Of a DNA stretch of 64,000 nucleotides, positions 16,678 through 25,796 are shown piece after piece. Source of the stretch: Flavobacterium lacustre (GTDB lineage Bacteria > Bacteroidota > Bacteroidia > Flavobacteriales > Flavobacteriaceae); NCBI RefSeq assembly GCF_027474525.2, contig NZ_CP114882.2:2170001-2234000 (forward strand), in the 5' to 3' direction. Positions within the stretch are counted from its first letter, which is position 1. The number at the start of each line of letters is the position of its first letter. The position numbers and the translations under genes are program-made. Under the pieces are notes generated by a model. It made no database searches and was not told the DNA's origin. It saw only the letters and a list, made by a program, of their open reading frames with translations.

Positions 16678-16883
16678 TTCTATTTTTTTAATATTACTTC
16701 TAACTTCATATTCATAATTTACTTCAATCCACTTTAAAACGGACAGTATTTTTGTAAAACAAATACTTTTAAGTTGAAAAACGAAAGTACAAACCTTTTC
16801 TTACACTACAATATTATTTTTAACTATATGCTTATTATTTTTAAATTATAAGTATTTGTAAATCAAAAAAAAAGACCGAAGCC

Positions 16884-17258
16884 TTAGTGTTTGTTGGTGT
16901 TGGCTTTGACCCGAGCCTGTAGTATTTTTTTTAGTAAAGTGTCGGGAATTGGCTTTTCGGGGGTGAATTGTATGGTGCCTGCTGATGTTTTGAAGTCTTT
17001 TAACTCGGTTTTGAAGTCTTCGACGGTTTTAGAATCCCAAGGGAAGTAGCTGCAGTGTTTTTTGAAAGCGGCAAAACCACATAACATGCCGTGATAGCGG
17101 TAGGCTGGCATTTTGTAACTGATGAATTCCTCGACTTCGGGAACTAGTTTTTTGATGGTTTGACGTAGTTTTTCGAGTGCTGCTCTTTGGTCTTCGGGCA
17201 GTTGTGCGAGGTATTGGTTTACGGCTTCGCTATTGTTTTTGGTTGTTTCTTTTTTCAT
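16884..17258 (-). CDS. DUF1801 family protein (YdhG-like)
   Basis: The 124-residue protein matches the DUF1801/YdhG fold related to frataxin-like iron chaperones: VNQYLAQLPEDQRAALEKLRQTIKKLVPEVEEFISYKMPAY, then CGFAAFKKHCSYFPW and a C-terminal IQFTPEKPIPDTLLKKIL. The biochemical role is uncertain. Its start overlaps the end of the radical SAM gene by 4 bp (17255-17258), so it is the second gene of that unit. Confidence 0.88.
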   Translation of the reverse strand: MKKETTKNNSEAVNQYLAQLPEDQRAALEKLRQTIKKLVPEVEEFISYKMPAYRYHGMLCGFAAFKKHCSYFPWDSKTVEDFKTELKDFKTSAGTIQFTPEKPIPDTLLKKILQARVKANTNKH

Positions 17259-18217
17259 ACTTCGAGCTTTACTTCTTTATAAAGGGATCCCTGAATGATT
17301 TCGCGGCGTTCTATTTCTTTCTCGATATAGGCTTGAATGTTGGATTTGGTCAACCCCCAATTGGGTGCTATGAGCAGGTTCCAATCGGATATTCCAAACA
17401 AGCGCTGAATGACGATATCGGGACGCAGGAGCGGGATTATTTCGCAAAGCAAATTAGTGTATTCTTCTAAAGTGAAGAGTTTGAACGGGTTTTTCTTGTA
17501 TTTGACTCCCATGATTGAGCCTTCGACGATGTGCAGGTGGTGGAATTTCACGAATTTGATTTGGGGAAAACGGTTGATTTCGTGAATGTAGTCCAGCATC
17601 ATTTCGTGTGTTTCCCAGGGGAAGCCAAAAATGGTATGGACGCACAAATCGATGGGGCTGTCTTGCAGCAATTGAACTGCGGCGACAAATTCGGCATGGC
17701 TGCATCCTCGGTTGATTTGCTCGAGGGTTTCGTCATAAATGGATTCCATTCCCATTTCCAGGTCTACGTCAAAGCGATTGCAATAGCTTTCGAGCAAGGC
17801 TACTTTTTCGGCATCGATGCAATCCGGACGTGTTCCCACAGCGAACCCGACAACGTCTTGGGTATTGATGGATAAGGCTTGGTCGTACATTGTTTTTAAG
17901 TACGAAACAGGCGCATAAGTATTGGTATTGGGCTGAAAATAGACAATGTATTTTTCGGCTTTGTAGTGGTTTTTGGCGCGTTGCATTCCGTCTTTAATCT
18001 GGGCTTGCATGGTTGTTGCGGTTCTGGAAATTTCGGGGGTATAGGAATCGACATTGCAATAGGTGCAACCGCCGTATCCTTTGCTTCCGTCTCTGTTGGG
18101 GCAGGAAAATCCGCCATCAACAATTACTTTATAGACGCGTTGTCCGTTGTATTTTTCACGCAAGTGTGTGCCGTAATTGTTGTATCCTTTGGTGCTGGGT
18201 GGGGGTGTTGTGCTCAT
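17255..18217 (-). CDS. yhcC: Radical SAM protein, TIGR01212/YhcC family
   Basis: The 320-residue protein belongs to the YhcC group of radical SAM enzymes, close to Elp3. The iron-sulfur cysteines are C39, C51 and C54 (CPNRDGSKGYGGCTYC), an unusual CX11CX2C spacing that is normal for this family. Also visible are the glycine-rich VGFAVGTRPDCID and the FGFPWETHEMM segment. The reaction is not known. It overlaps the DUF1801 gene by 4 bp and follows the ABC ATPase gene by 23 bp, so the three may be transcribed together. Confidence 0.92.
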   Translation of the reverse strand: MSTTPPPSTKGYNNYGTHLREKYNGQRVYKVIVDGGFSCPNRDGSKGYGGCTYCNVDSYTPEISRTATTMQAQIKDGMQRAKNHYKAEKYIVYFQPNTNTYAPVSYLKTMYDQALSINTQDVVGFAVGTRPDCIDAEKVALLESYCNRFDVDLEMGMESIYDETLEQINRGCSHAEFVAAVQLLQDSPIDLCVHTIFGFPWETHEMMLDYIHEINRFPQIKFVKFHHLHIVEGSIMGVKYKKNPFKLFTLEEYTNLLCEIIPLLRPDIVIQRLFGISDWNLLIAPNWGLTKSNIQAYIEKEIERREIIQGSLYKEVKLEV

Positions 18218-18240
18218 GTCTCAAAAATACGAAATTCGAT

Positions 18241-19494
18241 TCAGAGCACGTGGTTTGGTATTTGGTTTATTTTGCCAATCGAACCGGTTTTTGTTGGAAT
18301 TAATTCAAAAACGGCGGTGGGTTTGAGAGTGGGTTCTATGCGGTGGGAAACGTACAAGATGGTCATGTTTGTTTCCTGTTTTAAAATCGTGATGAGTTGA
18401 ATGACCAGTGCCACATTCTCATCGTCTAAGCCTTCTACGGGTTCGTCGAGAATGACTAAAGGCGGGTGTTTGAGAATGGCGCGAACGATTAAAACGACTC
18501 TTTGCTGCCCGATGGAGAGTTTGTTGAAGGGTTTGTTCTTTAGGTGACTCATGGCCACGACTTGCAACCATTGTGCAGCGATTTGTTTTTGCAGGGTGGT
18601 TGGTTCGATGTATAAGCCGATGGAGTCAAAGAAACCGGAGAGTATCATTTGTTCTACGGTTTGGTTTCTTTTGAACAAATCGGTCATGGCGGTAGAGAAA
18701 ATACCTATTTGTTTTTTGAGTTCCCAGATGCTTTCGCCGCTTCCTTTTTTCTTTCCAAAAAGGTATAATTCTTGTCCGTAGCCTTTGGGGTTATCTCCCG
18801 TAATCATGGATAATAAAGTGCTTTTTCCGGAACCGTTAGGACCAATGAGCTGCCAGAATTCCCCTTGTTTGATAGTCCAGGAAATGCGGTCTACAATTTT
18901 TCGGTCTTCGTAACTCACGGAAACCTCTTTCATTTGAATCAGAATGTTTTCCTGTGTATCAAAGGGTTTGAGGGGTTTTGGGATTTGTACGGGGATTTCG
19001 TTTTTGGGTTGGTTTGGTGTTGCGTCTATTTCGTGAAGTACAAAAGAATTATCGGTAATCCGTGCTTTGTTTGGGATAAAAGAAAGGACATCGGCAACAC
19101 GATTGACTACTTGTATGATGCAGACCGTATGGGCCAATTGTTCTAAAGAGTGTGCTAAGGCTACCCGTGACGCTTGGTCTAAATGATCGAAAGGATTGTC
19201 GAAAATAATGTAATCGGGAGTTTGCTTGAGGCAGTATTGTAAAAACACTTTTTTTTGTTCGCCCGACGAAAAAGTGCGCAGTTTTCGGTTGGATTCCGGT
19301 GCGGTTTCGAGTATGTCGTACTGGTCTTCTTTTTCGATGAATTTCTGAATCGAAATATCAGAAAAAAGGATTCCTCTGCGGGAATTGAGATAGCTTAATT
19401 CCCCTGTGGCAGTTCCGGAAAGCAGGGTTTCTATAAAGGCATTTTTATGCACTTGATTTGACAAAAGAATGTCCCAGTGGGTGTTTTTTTTCAT
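18241..19494 (-). CDS. Tandem ABC ATPase (ModF-like) with degenerate first half
   Basis: The 417-residue protein has two ABC ATPase halves and no membrane segment. The C-terminal half is intact, with Walker A GPNGSGKST (218-226), signature LSIGQQ (326-331) and DEPVEGLD (350-357). The N-terminal half keeps a signature (FSSGEQ, 75-80) but has no Walker A (the region reads LLSGTATGELS) and has Asn for the catalytic Glu in FDNPFDHLD (N100). It can therefore bind or hydrolyse at most one ATP in the usual way. The closest named family is ModF/PhrA, which is linked to molybdate by context only. No permease or molybdate gene is nearby. Confidence 0.85.
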   Translation of the reverse strand: MKKNTHWDILLSNQVHKNAFIETLLSGTATGELSYLNSRRGILFSDISIQKFIEKEDQYDILETAPESNRKLRTFSSGEQKKVFLQYCLKQTPDYIIFDNPFDHLDQASRVALAHSLEQLAHTVCIIQVVNRVADVLSFIPNKARITDNSFVLHEIDATPNQPKNEIPVQIPKPLKPFDTQENILIQMKEVSVSYEDRKIVDRISWTIKQGEFWQLIGPNGSGKSTLLSMITGDNPKGYGQELYLFGKKKGSGESIWELKKQIGIFSTAMTDLFKRNQTVEQMILSGFFDSIGLYIEPTTLQKQIAAQWLQVVAMSHLKNKPFNKLSIGQQRVVLIVRAILKHPPLVILDEPVEGLDDENVALVIQLITILKQETNMTILYVSHRIEPTLKPTAVFELIPTKTGSIGKINQIPNHVL

Positions 19495-19517
19495 TTTGAT
19501 GAAAATGATATTAGCAT

Positions 19518-20786
19518 TTATAGGTTTGTGTTTTCAGAATAATTTAAATCGGTATGAAAGGTTTCTTTCAATTTCCAAAGGGCGATTGCGGCAATGATGA
19601 ACAGCAGCAGTCCTACTATCATTCCCGCCAGAAGGATGTCCCCGTTGAACATACGGTCTCTGAAAAAACTGTAGATAAGGATAATCAGCGGTAGTGCGCC
19701 CCGAACAAAATTAGGGACGGTTGTGGTTACGGTTGCCCGAATATTAGTGCCAAACTGCTCGGCAGCGATGGTTACAAACAGCACCCAATATCCCACAGAG
19801 AAGCCCATGATGGCGCAGAGTATGTAAAATGTTGTTGCAGAAATACCAAAAGCATTCAGGAAAACAAAAATCATAATGCAGTTGAAAACCAAGAAGCCGT
19901 ACATGATTTTTTTTCGGCTTTTGCACCATTGGCTTAGTAAACCACTGGCGATATCTCCAAAAACCAATCCCGTGTAACAGAAGGCAATTGCTTTTCCGGC
20001 AGCAATGGTTTCAAATCCTTGTACGCCTAAAACTTTGGCAAACTCCGGTGAAAAAGTAATGAGTACCCCGACCAAAAACCAAATGGGAATTCCGATAAGA
20101 ATGCATTGCAGGTATTTGAAGAAGCGTTTTTTATGGGTGAACAAAGAGAGAAAGTCACCTTTCTTTTCTTGGCTTTGCTGTACTTTTTTGAACATTCCGG
20201 ACTCGGAAATACTGATTCGTAAAAACAATAAAAGGATTCCCAGAACGCCACCGGCATAGTAGCACAAGCGCCAGTCCTGAAAAATCTGGTACACTAAGTA
20301 AGCGACTACAGCTCCCGAAACACCTACTGTGGCTACAATCATGGTTCCGTAGCCTCGTTTTTCTTTGGGCAGACTTTCGGTAACGAGTGTGATTCCTGCG
20401 CCCAGTTCTCCTGCAAGTCCTATTCCTGCAATTAATCTCCAAAACGCGTAGGCATCGACGGTGGTTACCATTCCGTTTGCAATATTGGCGACCGAATAAA
20501 GCAGGATAGAGCCAAACAAAACAGAAATACGTCCTTTTTTGTCGCCTAAAATGCCCCAAAGGATTCCTCCAAAAAGCATTCCGAACATTTGCATACTGAT
20601 GAGGTATTCGCCTTGATTGCGGATGGCATCGCCTGTAATTCCTAAATCCATGAGACTATCGGTACGGACGATTCCAAAAAGCAGTAAATCATAAATGTCG
20701 ACAAAATATCCCAGTGCCGCTACGATTACGGCAGCATTAAGGATTTTAGTATTTTGGGGAGTTGCTGTAGAAATGCTATCTTTCAT
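19518..20786 (-). CDS. MFS transporter, metabolite:H+ symporter-like
   Basis: The 422-residue protein is a 12-helix major facilitator. It has the motif-A loop GILWGILGDKKGRISVLFGS between helices 2 and 3, the segment AGIGLAGELGAGITLV in helix 4, and a sister motif-A in the second half. The opening (VIVAALGYFVDIYDLLLFGIVR) resembles the metabolite:H+ and sialate/proline symporter groups rather than drug exporters. The substrate cannot be told. The ABC ATPase gene follows 23 bp downstream on the same strand. Confidence 0.85.
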   Translation of the reverse strand: MKDSISTATPQNTKILNAAVIVAALGYFVDIYDLLLFGIVRTDSLMDLGITGDAIRNQGEYLISMQMFGMLFGGILWGILGDKKGRISVLFGSILLYSVANIANGMVTTVDAYAFWRLIAGIGLAGELGAGITLVTESLPKEKRGYGTMIVATVGVSGAVVAYLVYQIFQDWRLCYYAGGVLGILLLFLRISISESGMFKKVQQSQEKKGDFLSLFTHKKRFFKYLQCILIGIPIWFLVGVLITFSPEFAKVLGVQGFETIAAGKAIAFCYTGLVFGDIASGLLSQWCKSRKKIMYGFLVFNCIMIFVFLNAFGISATTFYILCAIMGFSVGYWVLFVTIAAEQFGTNIRATVTTTVPNFVRGALPLIILIYSFFRDRMFNGDILLAGMIVGLLLFIIAAIALWKLKETFHTDLNYSENTNL

Positions 20787-20917
20787 CGGGTTGTTTTTGG
20801 TTTTTTATTTTTCTTTGGATTTCAAAAATACACAAATAAACGAGATGCGATTTGAATTATCTATTCCGTTATTTAATAATTTAATTTATTGGTAACTTAT
20901 TAATTCATTTCAATTTG

Positions 20918-20925
20918 TACTTTTG
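20918..20925 (+). promoter_or_regulatory. -7 box upstream of yaaA
   Basis: TACTTTTG matches TAnnTTTG and lies 39 bp before the chosen yaaA start. The nearest TTG upstream has a spacer of about 26 bp, slightly too long. If used, this box also excludes the upstream ATG at 20923 as the start. Confidence 0.45.
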
Positions 20926-20964
20926 AAACTAATTAATAACCGCCCCCAGCAATTAGGATTATCT

Positions 20965-21723
20965 ATGAAAATCGTTATTTCGCCAGCCAAATCATTGAAT
21001 TTTGAAAAAGACCTACCCACTTCTTTATACACCGAAGCTTCTTTTTTGAAAGAATCCAGACAAGTCCATAAAGTTTTAAAACAAAAAACACCTAACGAAT
21101 TAGGGGAATTAATGCACATTTCGGATGCTTTATCCAATTTGAATTGGCAACGCAATCAGGCTTGGAAAACTCCTTTTACGACTGCTAATGCGCGTCCTGC
21201 TATTTATACTTTTGACGGTGATGTTTACATTGGGTTGGATGCCTATTCGATTCCAACAAAGAAATTAGATGTTTTACAAGATCGTCTGAGAATTTTATCC
21301 GGTTTGTACGGTTTGTTGAAACCATTGGATTTAATTCAGGCCTACCGATTAGAAATGGGGACTAAACTGCCTATTGGCGAAAGCAAAAACTTATATGAAT
21401 TTTGGAAGCCAACGGTTACCAAAGCCTTGAATAAAGAACTGGAAAAGGATGAATTGTTCGTTAATTTGGCCAGTACCGAATATTTTTCGGCCATTGATGT
21501 GAAAGCGTTACATGTTCCTGTAATCACTCCGGAATTTAAAGATTATAAAGACGGGAAACTGAAAATCATCAGTTTTTTTGCCAAGAAGGCGAGAGGTATG
21601 ATGGTTCGTTATATTATTGATACGAATGCGCAAACCATAGACGATTTGAAAGGATTTAATTATGACGGGTATCAGTTTGATGCTAATTTATCCGAAGGAA
21701 ATCATTTGGTTTTTACGAGATAG
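20965..21723 (+). CDS. yaaA: Peroxide stress protein YaaA
   Basis: YaaA (DUF328) lowers free iron and limits DNA damage during peroxide stress, and binds DNA in E. coli. The 252-residue protein begins MKIVISPAKSLNF, the invariant family start, and contains LSGLYGLLKPLDLIQAYRLEMGTKL and the C-terminal KKARGMMVRYII. I chose the ATG at 20965 because the extra 14 residues from 20923 are not part of the family and would begin inside the likely promoter. A palindromic terminator follows 33 bp after the stop. Confidence 0.95.
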   Translation: MKIVISPAKSLNFEKDLPTSLYTEASFLKESRQVHKVLKQKTPNELGELMHISDALSNLNWQRNQAWKTPFTTANARPAIYTFDGDVYIGLDAYSIPTKKLDVLQDRLRILSGLYGLLKPLDLIQAYRLEMGTKLPIGESKNLYEFWKPTVTKALNKELEKDELFVNLASTEYFSAIDVKALHVPVITPEFKDYKDGKLKIISFFAKKARGMMVRYIIDTNAQTIDDLKGFNYDGYQFDANLSEGNHLVFTR

Positions 21724-21756
21724 AATCGTTAAACAGCATTAGTTATTTATAAAAGA

Positions 21757-21787
21757 AAAGCCGATTTCAATTGAAATCGGCTTTTTT
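21757..21787. terminator. Bidirectional terminator between yaaA and the efflux operon
   Basis: A perfect 28-bp palindrome (AAAGCCGATTTCAA and its complement, 21757-21784) is followed by a T run and ends 5 bp before the stop codon of the convergent efflux pump gene. Confidence 0.9.
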
Positions 21788-21791
21788 TATG

Positions 21792-23372
21792 TTAATGCAT
21801 GGCGTCTGCCGGATTGACTTTGTTTTTCCCTTTTTTGATTAATAAAATAATAGGAATGCAACATAAAAACATAATCCCCAGATAGAGGAAAATATCCATA
21901 TATGATAAAACCGTGCTTTGTTTCAGTACCGAATAATCGATGACTTGATAGGCTTTCTTTAAGGCTTCGTTGCTGCTAAATCCTTTAGACATAAATCCTT
22001 TTTGAAGCATAGCAACACGTTGTTGTACTTCGAATTTGCTTGCGTCTAAATTCGAAATTAAATCAATTCGATGCTTTTGAGTAAATCGGGTGATGAATGT
22101 GGTAATAATTGCAATACCAAATGAACCTCCCAATTGTCGCATCATTCCGGTAAAAGCGGCTCCTTCGCCAATATTTTTTCCTTTTAAGGTAGAAAGTGAC
22201 AAGGTTGTGATGGGTACGAAAAGCAATCCTAAACCGATTCCTCTCAAGATTAATGGCCAAAATAAATGTTCTACACCCGTGTTTGGCGTCATTCTGTCGT
22301 ACATCATCAAGGTGAAGAAAAAGAATATTAAAAAACCAACGCCAACCATGTATCCTTGCGGCACTCCACGCTGAATCATTTTACCAATAATAGGCATCAT
22401 AAAAGCGGTAGTGATAGAACCCGGAATCAATAATAAACCGGCATCAGTTGCGGTCCATCCCAGAATAGACTGGGTGTAAATGGGGATGATTAAAGTAGAA
22501 CCATAGAGTCCGAATCCTAAAATAAAACACATTAGGACTCCAATTCGCAGGTTTCCGTCTTTTAAAACGCTCAAATTTACGATGGGATGTTGGTATGTTA
22601 ACTCTCTCCAAATGAATAGTATCAGGCCAAAAACAGAGACAACGCTCAAAACAACAATAGTGGTATTATTGAACCAATCGTCTTGCTGTCCGTGTTCTAA
22701 GACAAATTGCAGCGAACCGATGAAGGCCGTAAGAAGGAAAATCCCCAACCAATCGACTTGATTTGCTTTTAGTTTCGCTCCATATTGCGGACTTCTTACA
22801 AAAGAAATCGCCAGGATAGTAGCTATAATTCCAAGAGGAATATTGATGTAAAAAATATAAGGCCACGAGAAATTATCTACCAAATATCCGCCCAAAGGTG
22901 GTCCTAATGTAGGTCCCACGATAACCCCCATTCCGTAAATGGCTTGCGCCATACCTCGTTTTGCAACGGGATAACTCTCGGTAATGATGGTTTGTGCGGT
23001 TACCAATAACGCTCCACCACCTAAACCTTGTATGAATCGGAAGGCGATGAGTTCCCAAATATTGGTAGCATTTCCACATAAAAAAGAAGCTGTGGTAAAA
23101 ATAATAATAGAAGCTACAAAATAATTTCGTCTTCCAAATTGTTGGGACAGCCAGCTTGTCATTGGGATTACAATAACATTGGCGATAGCATAAGCGGTAA
23201 TCACCCAAGCCACATCATTTAATGTTGCACCCAGGCTTCCTCTCATATTGGTTAACGCTACATTGACAATGGTCGTATCAACGATTTCGAGCAATGCACA
23301 AAGCACTGCCGTTATCGTGATTAAAACCCGTCGGTAGCCGTATTCTACTAAATCGTCTTCTGATTGTGTCAT
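21792..23372 (-). CDS. emrB: DHA2-family drug:H+ antiporter (EmrB-like)
   Basis: The 526-residue inner-membrane protein has 14 predicted helices, with the DHA2 hallmarks LEIVDTTIVNVAL in helix 1, the motif-A region TSWLSQQFGRRNYFV, and the antiporter motif C in GMGVIVGPTLGPPLGGYLVD. It would pump toxic compounds in exchange for protons. It is the last gene of an operon TetR-TolC-EmrA-EmrB, 1 bp after emrA. With the adaptor and the outer-membrane channel, it can form a complete tripartite pump. The substrate is unknown. Confidence 0.93.
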   Translation of the reverse strand: MTQSEDDLVEYGYRRVLITITAVLCALLEIVDTTIVNVALTNMRGSLGATLNDVAWVITAYAIANVIVIPMTSWLSQQFGRRNYFVASIIIFTTASFLCGNATNIWELIAFRFIQGLGGGALLVTAQTIITESYPVAKRGMAQAIYGMGVIVGPTLGPPLGGYLVDNFSWPYIFYINIPLGIIATILAISFVRSPQYGAKLKANQVDWLGIFLLTAFIGSLQFVLEHGQQDDWFNNTTIVVLSVVSVFGLILFIWRELTYQHPIVNLSVLKDGNLRIGVLMCFILGFGLYGSTLIIPIYTQSILGWTATDAGLLLIPGSITTAFMMPIIGKMIQRGVPQGYMVGVGFLIFFFFTLMMYDRMTPNTGVEHLFWPLILRGIGLGLLFVPITTLSLSTLKGKNIGEGAAFTGMMRQLGGSFGIAIITTFITRFTQKHRIDLISNLDASKFEVQQRVAMLQKGFMSKGFSSNEALKKAYQVIDYSVLKQSTVLSYMDIFLYLGIMFLCCIPIILLIKKGKNKVNPADAMH

Positions 23373-23373
23373 T

Positions 23374-24453
23374 TTAGTTTAAATGTACGTCAACATCAAC
23401 ATTCATTCCCGGACGTAATAATTTAATTTTTTCTGGATCGTTTGAGGCATTCAAACTTATTTTTACCGGTAATCTTTGAATGGTTTTTACAAAATTTCCG
23501 GTAGCATTATCAGGAGGAAGTAATGAAAATCTAGATCCTGTAGCCGGAGAAAATGAGGTAATTGCCCCTTCAAAATCATAATCAGGATAGGCATCTACTT
23601 TGATGGTTACTTTTTGCCCAATAACCATTTTGTTTAATTGCGTTTCTTTGAAATTAGCCACAACCCAAGCTTCTTTATTGTTAATGATATAAAACAACGA
23701 TTGTCCTGGTTGTACTAATTGTCCCGGTTGAATGTCTATTTTAGAAACCTGACCGTCAATAGCGGCCGTGATAACAGTATAGCTTAAATTTAATTTTGCC
23801 GCATCAAGCATGGCTTTTGACTTTTTGATATTGGCAGCAGCCACTTCTGTTTGTTTGTCAGAAGCTTTTGACTTGGCTTCAATCACTGATTTTTGAAAAC
23901 TGGTAGCTCTTTCTTGCTGTTGCAAAATGCGTACTTGATTTTCTGCTTCTTGTTTTGCAGCCAAAGCTTGTTCGTATTGTTGTTTTGTAATCGAATGATT
24001 TTTGTACAAGTTATTGTATCTGTTGTAATCACTGGTAATACGACCCAATCTGATTTTGGCTGATTCGATATTTCCTCCAGCAGATTTCATGTTGGCATCA
24101 GAAACCGCAATATTAGCAAGTGCGCTACCGATATCTGCTTTAGAAACTTCAAAATTTCCTTCGGCTCCAATTACAGCAGCTGCAGCTTCTTCTATTTTCA
24201 AGACATAATCTCTTTTGTCAATTGTAAATAAAGTATCGCCTTTCTTTACAAAATCATTGTCTTTGATGTACACTTTATCCACATATCCTGAAACACGCGG
24301 GATAATTGGGTTCATTTTTTTCTCAATTTGCGCATCATCTGTTCCTTCGTGGGACAAAGAGTGTACATATTTGTAAGTTCCGTAAGTTCCTCCTAACACA
24401 ATCAAAACCGTTAGGATTAGTATGAATTTGGTATTTGTTTTTTTCTTTTCCAT
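23374..24453 (-). CDS. emrA: HlyD-family membrane fusion protein (EmrA-like)
   Basis: The 359-residue adaptor links the inner-membrane pump to the TolC channel. It has one N-terminal membrane helix (about 9-27, FILILTVLIVLGGTYGTY), a biotinyl-lipoyl half-motif around 47-80 (PIIPRVSGYVDKVYIKDNDF) and a long alpha hairpin (about 85-200). The second lipoyl half (ITAAIDGQVSKIDIQPGQLVQPG) and a beta-barrel domain follow. It sits 11 bp after the TolC gene and 1 bp before emrB. Confidence 0.93.
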   Translation of the reverse strand: MEKKKTNTKFILILTVLIVLGGTYGTYKYVHSLSHEGTDDAQIEKKMNPIIPRVSGYVDKVYIKDNDFVKKGDTLFTIDKRDYVLKIEEAAAAVIGAEGNFEVSKADIGSALANIAVSDANMKSAGGNIESAKIRLGRITSDYNRYNNLYKNHSITKQQYEQALAAKQEAENQVRILQQQERATSFQKSVIEAKSKASDKQTEVAAANIKKSKAMLDAAKLNLSYTVITAAIDGQVSKIDIQPGQLVQPGQSLFYIINNKEAWVVANFKETQLNKMVIGQKVTIKVDAYPDYDFEGAITSFSPATGSRFSLLPPDNATGNFVKTIQRLPVKISLNASNDPEKIKLLRPGMNVDVDVHLN

Positions 24454-24464
24454 TTTTGGGCTGG

Positions 24465-25796
24465 TTATATTTTTGAAAGGTTGAAGGTTTGGGATAGTTG
24501 TCCGGTTACAGATAGTAACTCATAATATTTTTGAATGATATTCGCTCTTGCTAATGCTTTATTGATTTTTGAACTCAATTGGTCTAAATCGGCTTCGAGT
24601 AAATCATTGGTATCCGAAAGACCGTTTTCATATTTGTCATTTACAATTCTGTAATTTTCCGAAGATTGCTCTACGGCTTGGCTGTATACTTCATTTTGTT
24701 TCAGGGCTAAATCGTAGTCTTCTATTGCTTTTTGGACCTGAACCTTGATGTAATCTGTTAGTAAAGCTTCGGAGTTTTGTACTTCAAGTGCTCTGCTTTC
24801 GGCTAGTTTTACAAGTGCTCCGTTTTTTAGAATCGCACTTAAATCATAAGAAACGCCTACGCCAAAATTCATTGCATTTTGTACCGTAACCACATTTTTC
24901 AGGTCTAATGAAGTGTAGCCTCCAATAAGTGCAATTGCGGGATAATAAGCACCTCTGGCCATTTTTACATTGGCTAAACTTGCTTTTTCCTGAAACTTAA
25001 TGGCTTGTAAATCTTTACGATTTTCCATTGCCGGTTGGTCATTTTCAGGGACATTAGTCATTTGAAAATTGTTGAAATCACTTTCCCGAACTTCTAATTT
25101 GGTTTCCACCGGTAATTTTAGCAGGGTGACCAAATGAAAATTGACAATATTCAGATTGTTATTTGCTTCGTCAATTGACAATTGGATTTTTGAAACCTGT
25201 AATTGTGATTTCAATAAATCATTTCTTGGAATAACCCCGTTTTTTTCTAACTCGCTAAAATCGTAAGCCCGTTGTTTGGCTGTTTTTTGATTCTCTTTTA
25301 AAAGTTCAATCGTTTTTTGCGCTTTGTAAAGACCGGCGTAATAATTAATCACTTTCATGGCTACTTCCTCTTTGGTTTGAGTAGCTGTAGCGGTTTCTGC
25401 CTGGTAAAGATTTTCGGAAATTCGAATGCCGTTTTGTATTTTAAAACCAGAAAAAACAGGAAGAGTTGCGTTTACCTGACCAATCATTAATTGATCTACA
25501 GCAGGCATCGGTTCAGCGGAAGAACTGCTGTTTTGATTGATTTTCAGATTCACCGATGCATTTGCTAACCGCTGGTATTGACCGGAGATTTTGAAATCAG
25601 GGTATTGGTTGTTCTTTGCGGATTGTAATTCGTACTTTTTAGAACTAACCTTGGTATTCGCTAACGAAACTTCATTACTTTTTTCCCAAGCCAAATGAAT
25701 GGCTTCATCCAGCGTTAAACTGGTTTTTTCTTGTGCTTCTAAAGTTGAAATCCCGATAAAGAAAATCCCAAAGAGCATTAATTGATTAATTTTCAT
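24465..25796 (-). CDS. TolC-family outer membrane efflux protein
   Basis: The 443-residue protein has a signal peptide (MKINQLMLFGIFFIGISTLEAQ) and the tandem coiled-coil architecture of TolC, with two repeats (about 28-215 and 240-435) and the typical opening LTLDEAIHLAWEKSNEVSLA. Three copies form an outer-membrane channel with a periplasmic tunnel. Its start overlaps the end of the TetR gene by 11 bp, so translation is coupled to that of the regulator. Confidence 0.93.
   Translation of the reverse strand: MKINQLMLFGIFFIGISTLEAQEKTSLTLDEAIHLAWEKSNEVSLANTKVSSKKYELQSAKNNQYPDFKISGQYQRLANASVNLKINQNSSSSAEPMPAVDQLMIGQVNATLPVFSGFKIQNGIRISENLYQAETATATQTKEEVAMKVINYYAGLYKAQKTIELLKENQKTAKQRAYDFSELEKNGVIPRNDLLKSQLQVSKIQLSIDEANNNLNIVNFHLVTLLKLPVETKLEVRESDFNNFQMTNVPENDQPAMENRKDLQAIKFQEKASLANVKMARGAYYPAIALIGGYTSLDLKNVVTVQNAMNFGVGVSYDLSAILKNGALVKLAESRALEVQNSEALLTDYIKVQVQKAIEDYDLALKQNEVYSQAVEQSSENYRIVNDKYENGLSDTNDLLEADLDQLSSKINKALARANIIQKYYELLSVTGQLSQTFNLSKI

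Noticed and set aside
16759..16859. 10-bp inverted repeat (ACAAATACTT / AAGTATTTGT) upstream of the ATPase gene, as ends of a mobile element
   Set aside because: It is short, AT-rich and does not frame the cassette; such matches are expected by chance in this sequence.
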